DNA of 46,613 bases from Thiobacillus sp. 65-1402 (GCF_001897685.1 NZ_MKUG01000024.1:1-46613); one strand, 5' to 3'. Shown: positions 27,417 to 35,149, counted from the first letter of the stretch. Numbers and translations: made by a program. The notes: generated by a model not told the origin, from the letters alone.

Positions 27417-28700
27417 ATGAAAATGCCGAAGAAGAGCGCCTGGTTTCGCGCCAGCCTGGCGATGGTGTTGAGCGCGCAAGTCGCCTACGCCGAAACCTTG
27501 CGCCAGACGGGCCAGGATGCGCCGGCCGACGCCGATTACCAGACCCTGCGCCAGCAGCTGGCCGAACAGGCGAAGAGCCTGGCCGAGCAGCAGCAACGGC
27601 TGGCGCAGGAGATGGACAAGCTGGCAGAAGCCCAGCGCCGCATCCAGGCGATGCAGGGGCAGCTGGGCATGCCCGCGGAGATCAACCCGCAGCGCCTGGC
27701 CCAGGCTGACGAGTCGACGTTCCGCGGCCGCGGCGACGAGGCCGGGCGGCTGGACAGCACCACCCTGGATGTGGCGACCGTGTTTTCCCAGCCCAGCATC
27801 CTGACGCCAAAGGGCACCTTCGTTTTCGATCCCTCGCTGCAGTATTCCTTCAGTTCGTCGGACCGCGTGACGGTGGTCGGTTTCAGCGTGCTGAACGCGG
27901 TGCTGATCGGGGCCATCGACGTGCGCAGCGTCAACCGCAACAACCTGATTGCGACCCTGGGCGGGCGCTACGGGCTGACCAACCGGCTGGAGGTCGAAGC
28001 CCGGGTGCCGTATATCTATCGCCGCGACGATTCGCTGTCGCGGCGAATTTCCGGCAGTGCGATAGATGAGTCATTCAATTCGGACGGCAGCGGCATCGGC
28101 GACATCGAGCTGGCCGCGCGCTACCAGCTCAACGTGCCCACGGGCGACGCCCCCTTCTATGTTGCGGGCCTGCGCCTCAAGACCCGCACCGGCAAGGACC
28201 AGTACGAGGTCGCCTACGATACCGACTTCAACCTGCCGAAGGAGCTGCCGACCGGCTCCGGCTTCTACAGCCTGCAGCCCAGCCTGAGCATGGTGCTGCC
28301 CGCCGATCCGGTGGTGTTTTTCGGCGGCATCAATTACACGTGGAACATCAAGCGCGACGTCAATGCCTCGATCCCCTTCACCAACTCCCTGGGCACGGTC
28401 ACAACCCGGTCCATAGGCGAAGTCGATCCCGGCGACTCGCTCGGCCTCAACGTCGGCATGGGGCTGGGGCTGAACGAGCGCAGCTCGTTCAGCCTGAGCT
28501 ACGAGCACACCTGGATCGACAAGACCAGGCTCGATGGCCAAGTGGCGGATGGATCGATGTGGGTTCAGCTGGCCACCCTGCAGGCGGGGTTTTCCTATCG
28601 CCTGAACAAGCGCATCAACTTTAATCTGTCGATCGGCGCCGGGCTGACCGACGATACCCCGGACACCACCGTCACCTTGCGCCTCCCGATCAGATTCTGA
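27417..28700 (+). CDS. FapF-like outer-membrane beta-barrel with coiled-coil plug
   Basis: The 427 residues match the length of Pseudomonas FapF (about 430), the trimeric outer-membrane channel that exports Fap amyloid subunits. A signal peptide (1-25, ending AYA) is followed by a strong heptad coiled coil (about 39-82, LRQQLAEQAKSLAEQQQRLA). A linker and then a barrel domain (about 120-427) of alternating amphipathic strands follow, starting ILTPKGTFVFDPSLQYSF and ending in the terminal Phe typical of outer-membrane insertion. GGAGGGG precedes the ATG. The coiled coil would form the periplasmic gate. It could also be a phenol-degradation-type meta-pathway porin relative, but the coiled coil and the neighbouring C39 protease favour the FapF reading. 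The 233 bp upstream show no sigma-54 site. Confidence 0.75.
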   Translation: MKMPKKSAWFRASLAMVLSAQVAYAETLRQTGQDAPADADYQTLRQQLAEQAKSLAEQQQRLAQEMDKLAEAQRRIQAMQGQLGMPAEINPQRLAQADESTFRGRGDEAGRLDSTTLDVATVFSQPSILTPKGTFVFDPSLQYSFSSSDRVTVVGFSVLNAVLIGAIDVRSVNRNNLIATLGGRYGLTNRLEVEARVPYIYRRDDSLSRRISGSAIDESFNSDGSGIGDIELAARYQLNVPTGDAPFYVAGLRLKTRTGKDQYEVAYDTDFNLPKELPTGSGFYSLQPSLSMVLPADPVVFFGGINYTWNIKRDVNASIPFTNSLGTVTTRSIGEVDPGDSLGLNVGMGLGLNERSSFSLSYEHTWIDKTRLDGQVADGSMWVQLATLQAGFSYRLNKRINFNLSIGAGLTDDTPDTTVTLRLPIRF

Positions 28701-28720
28701 GCATTGATCGCTGCACAGCG

Positions 28721-28748
28721 AAAAGCCGGGCTGGGATGCCCGGCTTTT
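28721..28748. terminator. Bidirectional terminator between convergent units
   Basis: AAAAGCCGGGC and GCCCGGCTTTT pair perfectly around a six-base loop, with T-runs on both sides. It closes both the FapF-like transcript and the five-gene minus-strand operon. Confidence 0.92.
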
Positions 28749-28775
28749 TGTTGCGCTGATTGCGCGTAGCGCGCC

Positions 28776-29534
28776 TTAACGCAGGCCATGCTGGTCGAGG
28801 ATGGCGTTGAGCCGCGCCTGGGCCGCCAGCATCTGGGCATCGATGGTGATGTTCAGGGTCGTGATATTGCGGATGACCTGGTCGTTCACCGAGTTTTGTA
28901 TGATCGTGGCCAGCGAATCGAGCGCAGCGCCCGACGGCACCACAAACGCGTTGGCCGCACCATTCTGGATGACGATCAACGCGCCTTGCGTGGTCACCTG
29001 CGCGGCCGCCGTGCCGGGGCTGGCGGATGCCGGCGATGCCGTATCGAGGTTGCCGGAGGATTGCGCGGCCTGCGTCGCGGGCGGCGAAGCTGGCGGGCTC
29101 GCAGGCGATCCGCCTGCGGCCTGTTCGAGCGGCGCCGGACCTGCCGCCACGCTTGCGCCCGAGCCGGCATTCGCGTCCGCGGATGCCGCCGGCAAACCCG
29201 CCGGCACGGCGCCGCCGAGTGCGGGCAAGGCTGGCGCATTCACGCCGATCTGGCCATTCTGCGAGAAGGGAACGAGCGCCTGCGGGTTGACCTTGGGCGC
29301 CACCAGTTCGCCGTTGACGAAGACCTGGCCATTGATCTGGGTCAGGCGTTCGATGCCGTCGATGGAAAACGGCAGCAGGAACTCCTGGCCGTTCCAGTTG
29401 ACGACAAATCCGCCGCGCATGCGGTCGAGTTCCTCGTCGCTGGCGCGCGGCGCATCGTCGAAGGGATGCGATGCGTGAGCGACCCCGCCCGACAAGAGGG
29501 CAAGCAGTAAAAAGACCAAACGCAGGCTGGGCAT
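28776..29534 (-). CDS. Secreted protein with double-glycine-like site and QN motif
   Basis: Not a known family. ATG 29534 follows GAGGAGG and yields 252 residues; an in-frame upstream ATG would overlap the protease gene without a ribosome site. Signal peptide 1-21 is followed at once by DEELDRMRGG (33-42), which resembles the leader cut by C39 peptidases after GG. Then comes a compact segment FVVNWNGQEFLLPFSIDGIE, a Pro/Ala/Ser-rich linker (about 95-180) and a C-terminal TIIQNSVNDQVIRN...LNITI motif (about 210-231), plus a final helix. It is the last gene of the operon, ten bases after the C39 gene. A minor fibre component or adaptor, comparable in position to FapE, is possible. Function is inferred from context only. 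Confidence 0.8.
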   Translation of the reverse strand: MPSLRLVFLLLALLSGGVAHASHPFDDAPRASDEELDRMRGGFVVNWNGQEFLLPFSIDGIERLTQINGQVFVNGELVAPKVNPQALVPFSQNGQIGVNAPALPALGGAVPAGLPAASADANAGSGASVAAGPAPLEQAAGGSPASPPASPPATQAAQSSGNLDTASPASASPGTAAAQVTTQGALIVIQNGAANAFVVPSGAALDSLATIIQNSVNDQVIRNITTLNITIDAQMLAAQARLNAILDQHGLR

Positions 29535-29544
29535 CGCCGCCTCC

Positions 29545-30228
29545 TCAGAAATCACCTGCCGGCCGGCGCATCAGCGTGACGTTGGCCAGATCGTTGGGGC
29601 CTGAGGCCATGCCGACGGGGGCTTTTTCGCGGACTTTCCAGTCCTTCGGATCGTTGAATACCGCCTCGGCATTGCGTCCGTTGATGACGAACAGGATACG
29701 GTTGATCATCATGCGCTCGAATGGCGCCTGATCCATGACACGCGCACCCTGCGCGGGATCGCCGAAAGCGATTTTGCCGTCGCGAACCCCCTTGACGACG
29801 ACGAAATGGTTGTAGGCGCCATCGCGAATCAACACGATGGCGGGGATGCCCGCCTTGCCCAGCTTTTCCAGGCTGGCGTTGTAGCCGTCGGCCGCATAGC
29901 CGCGCGATTCGAGGAAACGCTTCATGTCGAGCATGGAAAAGCCTTCCTTGCGGATTTTGGCCTGGTCGCCCTTTTCCCACATGGTGGTGTAGACCGCCTC
30001 TTCCTTGACCGGGTCGCCGTAGTGATGGGTGAGCAGGGTGGAAAGCGCGGCGGAGCCGCAACTGAAATCGTACTGTTGGCGTTCGGTGTAGCGGAACTGC
30101 CGCTCCTTCATGCTCATGGTCTTGACGCTGAAGGAGCCGGAGCCGGCGCCCGGGATCTCGACCATGCCCGCCCGCGCGGCAGGCATCGCAACCAGCACGG
30201 CCATCAGAAACAGCGCGGCATTGCGCAT
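29545..30228 (-). CDS. Periplasmic C39-like cysteine protease (FapD-like)
   Basis: The 227-residue protein has a Sec signal peptide (1-20) and a papain-like C39 fold without the ABC-transporter domains seen in bacteriocin exporters. The catalytic set is visible: Gln51 (oxyanion), Cys57 in FSCGSAA, His141 in YNHFVVVKG and Asp157 in FGDPAQG. FapD of the Pseudomonas fap operon is likewise a stand-alone periplasmic C39 protease of this size. It starts nine bases after the small secreted gene, with AGGGG upstream. Its likely targets are the two operon proteins that carry a double-glycine-like site after their Sec signals. Confidence 0.88.
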   Translation of the reverse strand: MRNAALFLMAVLVAMPAARAGMVEIPGAGSGSFSVKTMSMKERQFRYTERQQYDFSCGSAALSTLLTHHYGDPVKEEAVYTTMWEKGDQAKIRKEGFSMLDMKRFLESRGYAADGYNASLEKLGKAGIPAIVLIRDGAYNHFVVVKGVRDGKIAFGDPAQGARVMDQAPFERMMINRILFVINGRNAEAVFNDPKDWKVREKAPVGMASGPNDLANVTLMRRPAGDF

Positions 30229-30237
30229 GGGAACCCC

Positions 30238-30585
30238 TTATTGCATCTGGATATTCAGGATCACTGCGTTCTGGATCAACACGTTGTTGCCCGAATTCTG
30301 GATGACGGTATTGAAGCCGGAGTTGTTGACCAGCGAGCCGTCGCTCACCAGGTTGTAGCCGGTGACCAGATCGTTCGCGCTGTTTGCGTACACGGCGCCA
30401 TCCAGGTCGTTGGTGTTGGTAATCAGCGCCATGCCGCGCTGGCCGTCGAGCATGTCGTCGGCAATCGCCGCGTCGAACACTTCGTTGCCTGGAATGGTTT
30501 CGTCAGGCGCGGCCCAGGCCAGCTGGACGGCCAGCGCGCAAGCCAGAAACGAAAATGGTTTTAGTAATGCGAGAAAGTCCTTCAT
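30238..30585 (-). CDS. Small secreted protein with QN-rich C-terminus
   Basis: Not recognised. The 115-residue product has a signal peptide (1-26, ending AWA) and then DDMLDGQRGM (43-52), which aligns with the DEELDRMRGG site of the 252-residue protein: D-acid-x-L-D-x-x-R-G. The C-terminus, TVIQNSGNNVLIQNAVILNI (93-112), aligns with the C-termini of both Gly-rich proteins and the 252-residue protein. It is small, Asn-rich and beta-prone, so it could nucleate fibres, as CsgB or FapB do. GGAAG precedes the ATG. The nucleator role is speculative. Confidence 0.78.
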   Translation of the reverse strand: MKDFLALLKPFSFLACALAVQLAWAAPDETIPGNEVFDAAIADDMLDGQRGMALITNTNDLDGAVYANSANDLVTGYNLVSDGSLVNNSGFNTVIQNSGNNVLIQNAVILNIQMQ

Positions 30586-30605
30586 GACGTCTTCCTTCCG
30601 GAACC

Positions 30606-30635
30606 CCCCGGAACCGCCGCACGGCGGTTCCGGGG
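30606..30635 (-). promoter_or_regulatory. Intercistronic hairpin after second Gly-rich gene
   Basis: CCCCGGAACCGCC and its complement form a 13-bp stem with a four-base loop, eight bases after the stop. It has no U-tract, so it may stabilise the upstream mRNA or partly attenuate downstream genes, setting a high ratio of fibre protein to processing enzyme. A shorter copy lies after the first Gly-rich gene. Confidence 0.6.
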
Positions 30636-30642
30636 TGGCGGT

Positions 30643-32808
30643 TCACTGAACCGTCAGGTTGGCCTGCACCGTCACGCCGATCTGGGTCAGCGCATTGATG
30701 CCGGTGTTTTGCGACGCGGAGATGATGCCGGCGCCATTGGTCAGGCTGCCGGACATATTGTTGGAGACGTTGAAGTCTCCGGCATTTCCGCCGTACGAGT
30801 GTCCCCCGTTGCCGCCCGCGCCGCCATAGCCGGTGGTGGCGGAAGCCATGGCTTCGCTGCTTGCGCTGCCGCCATTGCCGCCCAGCCCGCCGGCACCGCC
30901 ATTGCCGTTTGCCGTGGCCGTCCCGCCGGCGCCGCCGGCACCGCCTTCACCGCCGGCACCGCCGCTTGCGCCGTTGCCCGCCAGTCCGCCCTGGCCGGTG
31001 CCGCCGGTGCCCGTGGCGCCGACCGCGCCATTGCCGCCGGTGCTGGTGCCCGTCGCGCCGACCGCGCCGGCACCGCCTGCACCGCCATTGCCGACTGCGC
31101 CGACCGCGCCATTGCCGCCGGCGCTGGTGCCGGCCGCGCCGGTACCGGTGGCGCCGCTGCCGGTCGCGCCGGCAGCCCCCGCACCCGCGGTATTGGTGCC
31201 GGCCGCGCCGGTGCCGGCGGCGCCGGTACCGTTGCCGCTGGATGCGCCGTTGCCCGCGGTGTTGCTGCCTGCCGCACCGCTGCCTGCCGCGCCGGTGCCG
31301 GCCGCGCCTGCGGCACCCGAGCCGCCGGCGCCGCCATTGCCCGCTGCGGCCGTGCTGCTGCCGTTGGCCGCGCCGCTGGCGCCACCGCTGCCAGCGCCGC
31401 CGGCGCTGGCGCCGGCGGTGCTGCCGCTGGCGCCACCGCTGCCGCTGCCGCCTGCGGCCGTGCCGTCGGCGGCGCCGCCGGTGGCCGCGCCGCCGCTGGC
31501 CGCAGCGGAACCGGCGTTGCCGGTGCTGGAACTGTTGCCTGGGTTGGCCGTATTGCCGGCGCTGGCGGACGAGTCGTTGCTGTCGATCGGATTGTTGTTT
31601 GCGTTGGCATCGGCGTTCGAGGTGTAAGGCTGCTGCCTGACCAATCCGCTGCTGGCGCCGGAAATGCCGCCTATTCCGCTGGCGTTGCCGCCGCCCGAAG
31701 TGTTGCTGGCGTCGCCGCCCGCGCCCTTGCCGCCGTCGCCGGTGCTCGAGGCTGCAGCGCTGTCGCCGCCGTAGCCTCTGCCGCCGGAACCGCTGAAGGC
31801 CTTGGCAAAGCTGTCGCCGCCGACGCCGGTGCCGCCGTGGGCGCCGTCGCCGCCGTCGCCGCCGACACCGATGCCGCCGCTGCCGCTGCCGCCGCTGGCA
31901 TTGCCGTTGCTGCCGCCATCGCCGCCGGAACCGGCATAGCCTTTGCCGCCGCTGCCGGAACCGCCATAGGCGTCTCCGGTGCTGCCGCCGCTGCCGCCGT
32001 CGCCGCCGGAGCCGCTGCCGCCGAAGCCGGAGCCGCCTTTGGCCATGCCGGAATAGCCGCCGCTGCCGCCGTCGCCGCCGGCGCCGGTGCCGCCGTTCCC
32101 GCCATTGCCGCCATTGCCGCCATAGGCGCTGCCGCCGTCGCCGCCGGAGCCGCCGGAGCCGCCGGAGCCCATGCCGCCGATCCCGCCGACGGCATTGCCG
32201 CCGTCGCCGCCATGGCCGCCCCGGGCGCCGTCACCGGCGTAGGTGTCGCCGCCGATCGCCTTGGCCGAGCCATTGCCGCCGTCGCCGGCCGAGCCGCCGT
32301 TGGCGCCCCAGGCCTTGCTCGCCGTATCCTGCCAGGTATCGCCGCCGTTCCCGCCTCTGGCGCCGTCGCCGGCTTTGCTGCCGCCTTCGGCGTAATTGCC
32401 GATGTCATGAACCTGGTTGTCGAAGACCTTGCCCTCGAGCACGGTTTTGGCCGACACCTCGTTGTTGAAGGAGCCGTAGTTCTGCGACTGGTTATTGAAC
32501 GAGTCGTGGTTGTTGGAGGAGGCCTCGTTGTACGAACCGTTGTACTGGCTCGCCTCCGATTCGTCATTGGCCGCCGCGCCGGTGTTGCCGTCCTGGGCAG
32601 CGGTGCGGTTTTTCACATTCTGGTTGGCGGTCGAGAACTCGTTGGCTGCCGCGCCCGTCTGGTCGGCCTGATCGTTGGTCGCCGTTGCCGTCTGATCGGC
32701 ATTGCCATTGTTGTCGAATGTGCCGGTGGTGTTGGTCGGATTGGCCCAGGCCTGGGCCGACATGCCCAGCGCCAGGGCGATGGCTGTGGATAGCAAACTC
32801 TTGTTCAT
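30643..32808 (-). CDS. Gly/Ala/Asn-rich secreted repeat protein 2 (putative fibre subunit)
   Basis: The 721 residues align almost position by position with the product of the adjacent 32894-35062 gene, especially over the first 390. Signal peptide 1-22 (AWA|NP); Q/N/S/T-rich segment 23-130; GGx array about 140-380; short linker; GAAG/GTGA-type array about 430-650; C-terminal GGNAGDFNVSNNMSGS segment and tail QNTGINALTQIGVTVQ. There is no Cys. Such composition predicts an extracellular disordered or amyloid-forming protein, resembling spidroin- or PGRS-like sequence by convergence. AGGAG precedes the ATG. Export by the nearby FapF-like barrel is inferred. No enzymatic domain is visible. Confidence 0.85.
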   Translation of the reverse strand: MNKSLLSTAIALALGMSAQAWANPTNTTGTFDNNGNADQTATATNDQADQTGAAANEFSTANQNVKNRTAAQDGNTGAAANDESEASQYNGSYNEASSNNHDSFNNQSQNYGSFNNEVSAKTVLEGKVFDNQVHDIGNYAEGGSKAGDGARGGNGGDTWQDTASKAWGANGGSAGDGGNGSAKAIGGDTYAGDGARGGHGGDGGNAVGGIGGMGSGGSGGSGGDGGSAYGGNGGNGGNGGTGAGGDGGSGGYSGMAKGGSGFGGSGSGGDGGSGGSTGDAYGGSGSGGKGYAGSGGDGGSNGNASGGSGSGGIGVGGDGGDGAHGGTGVGGDSFAKAFSGSGGRGYGGDSAAASSTGDGGKGAGGDASNTSGGGNASGIGGISGASSGLVRQQPYTSNADANANNNPIDSNDSSASAGNTANPGNSSSTGNAGSAAASGGAATGGAADGTAAGGSGSGGASGSTAGASAGGAGSGGASGAANGSSTAAAGNGGAGGSGAAGAAGTGAAGSGAAGSNTAGNGASSGNGTGAAGTGAAGTNTAGAGAAGATGSGATGTGAAGTSAGGNGAVGAVGNGGAGGAGAVGATGTSTGGNGAVGATGTGGTGQGGLAGNGASGGAGGEGGAGGAGGTATANGNGGAGGLGGNGGSASSEAMASATTGYGGAGGNGGHSYGGNAGDFNVSNNMSGSLTNGAGIISASQNTGINALTQIGVTVQANLTVQ

Positions 32809-32853
32809 TTCACTCTCCTGAATAGGGGGTCAACGCTGCGCTTGTTTCAGGCC

Positions 32854-32882
32854 CCCCGGAACCGCTCATCGCCGTTCCGGGG
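32854..32882 (-). promoter_or_regulatory. Intercistronic hairpin after first Gly-rich gene
   Basis: CCCCGGAAC pairs with GTTCCGGGG around an 11-base loop, 11 bases after the stop. It corresponds to the hairpin at 30606 and shares its CCCCCCGGAACCG start, showing that the duplication included the 3' untranslated region. There is no U-tract. Confidence 0.55.
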
Positions 32883-32893
32883 CAGTCCCTGGT

Positions 32894-35062
32894 TCACTGA
32901 ACCGTCAGGTTGGCCTGTACCGTCACGCCGATCTGGGTCAGGGCATTCGCTCCCGTGTTCTGCGACAGGGAGATGATGCCGGCGCCATTGGTCACGCTGC
33001 CGGACATGTTGTTGGAGGCATTGAAGGTGCCCGCGTTGCCGCCCAGCGAATCGCCACCGTTGCCGCCCACCCCGCCATAGCCGGTGGTGGCCGACGCGAT
33101 GGCGCTGCTGCTGGCAGCGCCGCCGAGACCGCCGTTGCCGCCATTGCCGCCAGGCCCGTTCGCCGTGGCCGACCCGCCCGTTCCGCCGGCACCGCCGTTG
33201 CCGCCGGCGGCACCGACTCCTCCGGCGCCCGCGACGCCGCCTTCGCCGGTCCCGCCGGTGCCGGTCGCGCCCGCTGCGCCGGCGCCGCCGGTGCTGCTGC
33301 CGGCCGCGCCGACGGCGCCGGCGCCGCCTGCGCCGCCATTGCCGACGGCGCCAACCGCGCCCGCGCCGCCCAGGCTGTTGCCGGTCGCGCCATTTCCGGC
33401 TGCGCCGGTACCCGTCGCGCCCGCGGCACCGTTGCCGGCGGTGTTGGTGCCGGCAGCGCCGGTACCCGCAGCGCCGGTGCCGTTGCCGCTGGCAGCGCCG
33501 TTACCGGCGGTGTTGGTGCCCGCGGCACCGCTGCCGGCAGCGCCGGTTCCGGCAGCGCCGACGGCACCCGAGCCGCCCGCGCCGCCCGTGCCCGCGCCTG
33601 CCGTGCTGGTTCCGCTGGCGGTCCCGCTGCCGCCGCCGGTGCCGGCGCCGCCGCCGCTGACGTCATTGGTGCTGCCGCTGGCTCCGCCCGCGGCATTGCC
33701 AGCGGTCGACGTCCCGGTTGCCGCGCCCGCCGTGGCGGTGCCGCCGGTTCCGGCGCCCGACGTGGCCGCACCGGTTGTGCTGGAGTTGGAGGGGCTGGCC
33801 GTGTTGCCGGCGTGGGCCGCGGAGTCGTCGCTGCCTTCGGAGGGCGTATTGGTCGCGCCGGCCTGGCCATTTGTGGTGTCGGGATTCTGGCTCACCAGGC
33901 CGCTGTTGCCGACCGAAATGCCGCCCACCTCAAAAGCGTTGCCGCCGCTGGCGCCATTGCTGCTGTCGCCGGCATAGCCTTTGCCGCCGTTGCCGGTCGC
34001 CGACAAGGCCGCGCTGTCGCCGCCGGAGCCTTTGCCGCCGGAGCCTGTCGCGGTCAGGGCGCCGCTGTCGCCGCCGTAGCCCTTGCCGCCGCTGGCACCG
34101 GCGCCGCCGTCGCCGCCGATGCCTTTGCCACCGTAGCCGCTGCCGCCGATGGCGTCGCCATTGCTGCCGCCATCGCCGCCGGAGCCGGCATAGCCTTTGC
34201 CGCCATAGCCGCTGCCGCCGATGGCGTCGGCCGTGCTGCCGCCGTCGCCGCCGGAACCGCCATAGCCCTTGCCGCCAAAGCCGGAACCGCCGATGGCCGA
34301 GCCGGAACCGCCGCCGGAGCCGCCGTCGCCGCCATAGCCCTTGCCGCCGTCGCCGCCGGAACCGCCGGAACCGCCGGAGGCGCTGCCGCCATTGCCGCCG
34401 GAACCGCCGTCGCCGCCATAGCCCTTGCCGCCGATGCCGCCCCAGGCCATGCCGCCGTCGCCGCCGGAGCCGCCTTTGGCGCCGTCGCCCGCCTTGGAAT
34501 CGCCGCCAACGGCAAAGGCATGGCCGTCGCCGCCGGAGCCCGCATCGCCGCCGTCGGCGCCGATGGACATGCTGAAGGTGTGCTGGCTGGAATCCCCACC
34601 GTTGCCGCCTTGGGCGCCATCGCCCGCGCGGCTGCCGCCTTCGGCGTAATTGCCGATGTCATGAACGTGATTGTCGAAAACCTTGCCCTCGAGCACGGTT
34701 GTGGCCGAAACGTCGGTATTGAAGGAATGCTTGTTCTGGGACTGGGTGTTGAAGGAATCGTCGTTGTAGGAAGAGGTGTCGTTGTAGGAGTCGTTGTACT
34801 GGTAGGCGCTGGAATCGTCGTTGGCCGTCGCGCCCGTGTTGGCGGACTGGGTGGCGCTGCGGTTCTTCGCGTTCTGGCTGGTGCTTGAGTACTCGTTGGC
34901 CGCGGCACCGGACTGGCCGGACTGGTTGGACTCCGCCGTGGCCGTCTGCGTGGCGTCGCCGTTGTTGTCGAATGTATCGGCGGTATTGGTGGGATTGGCC
35001 CAGGCCTGGGCCGACACGCCGAAAGCCAGGGCTAGAGCCGTAGAAATGAGACTTTTGTTCAT
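32894..35062 (-). CDS. Gly/Ala/Asn-rich secreted repeat protein 1 (putative fibre subunit)
   Basis: First gene of the operon. GGAGG lies five bases before ATG 35062, so the in-frame ATG at 35074, which contains that ribosome site, is rejected. The 722 residues comprise signal peptide 1-22; Q/N/S/T-rich segment 23-130 with DSYNDTSSYNDDSF; GGx array about 140-365 with a 24-residue unit SGYGGKGYAGSGGDGGSNGD; linker 380-430; GAAG-type array 430-610; and C-terminal GGNAGTFNASNNMSGS plus QNTGANALTQIGVTVQ. No Cys and almost no Trp or Met. Composition and C-terminal motif suggest a self-assembling extracellular protein. Its sigma-54 promoter and activator imply tightly regulated, strong expression. 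It is not homologous in repeats to FapC as far as can be judged. Confidence 0.87.
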   Translation of the reverse strand: MNKSLISTALALAFGVSAQAWANPTNTADTFDNNGDATQTATAESNQSGQSGAAANEYSSTSQNAKNRSATQSANTGATANDDSSAYQYNDSYNDTSSYNDDSFNTQSQNKHSFNTDVSATTVLEGKVFDNHVHDIGNYAEGGSRAGDGAQGGNGGDSSQHTFSMSIGADGGDAGSGGDGHAFAVGGDSKAGDGAKGGSGGDGGMAWGGIGGKGYGGDGGSGGNGGSASGGSGGSGGDGGKGYGGDGGSGGGSGSAIGGSGFGGKGYGGSGGDGGSTADAIGGSGYGGKGYAGSGGDGGSNGDAIGGSGYGGKGIGGDGGAGASGGKGYGGDSGALTATGSGGKGSGGDSAALSATGNGGKGYAGDSSNGASGGNAFEVGGISVGNSGLVSQNPDTTNGQAGATNTPSEGSDDSAAHAGNTASPSNSSTTGAATSGAGTGGTATAGAATGTSTAGNAAGGASGSTNDVSGGGAGTGGGSGTASGTSTAGAGTGGAGGSGAVGAAGTGAAGSGAAGTNTAGNGAASGNGTGAAGTGAAGTNTAGNGAAGATGTGAAGNGATGNSLGGAGAVGAVGNGGAGGAGAVGAAGSSTGGAGAAGATGTGGTGEGGVAGAGGVGAAGGNGGAGGTGGSATANGPGGNGGNGGLGGAASSSAIASATTGYGGVGGNGGDSLGGNAGTFNASNNMSGSVTNGAGIISLSQNTGANALTQIGVTVQANLTVQ
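33968..34645 (-). repeat. GGx-coding low-complexity array with 72-bp units
   Basis: This part of the first Gly-rich gene encodes residues about 140-365, dominated by GGx triplets. Between about 34097 and 34288 a 24-codon (72-bp) unit, SGxGGKGYxGSGGDGGS plus AIGG, recurs about 2.5 times with high DNA identity. The array is prone to slippage and recombination, also with the neighbouring paralogue. Confidence 0.75.
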
Positions 35063-35132
35063 GAGAACCTCCACTAGGCAGTTGAGAAATCAAAACGGCG
35101 AAGCCACGGAACACCGACTTCGACAGCCCAAC

Positions 35133-35149
35133 AGCAAGGGGCGTACCAG
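35133..35149 (-). promoter_or_regulatory. Sigma-54 -24/-12 promoter of Gly-rich/C39 operon
   Basis: On the minus strand CTGGTACGCCCCTTGCT has the -24 GG (35146-35147) and -12 GC (35134-35135) exactly ten bases apart. It differs from the YTGGCACGRNNNTTGCW core by one main base (T for C). Predicted start is near 35122, leaving about 60 bases of leader before ATG 35062. The GAFTGA-containing activator encoded at 25819 is the obvious candidate regulator. Confidence 0.7.

Noticed and set aside
30709-32793. Very long plus-strand frames opposite the Gly-rich genes (also 33084-33977 and 33812-34888)
   Set aside because: They are Ala/Val/Pro/Arg-rich mirror images of GGC/GCC-rich coding repeats, lack signal peptides or domains, and run against the sigma-54 operon.
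33968-34645. Repeat array considered as CRISPR
   Set aside because: Repeats are in frame, unequal and coding for GGx; there are no unique spacers or cas genes.
30643-35062. Mycobacterial PE-PGRS relationship of the Gly-rich proteins
   Set aside because: There is no PE domain, and Sec signal and operon context are Gram-negative; similarity is compositional only.
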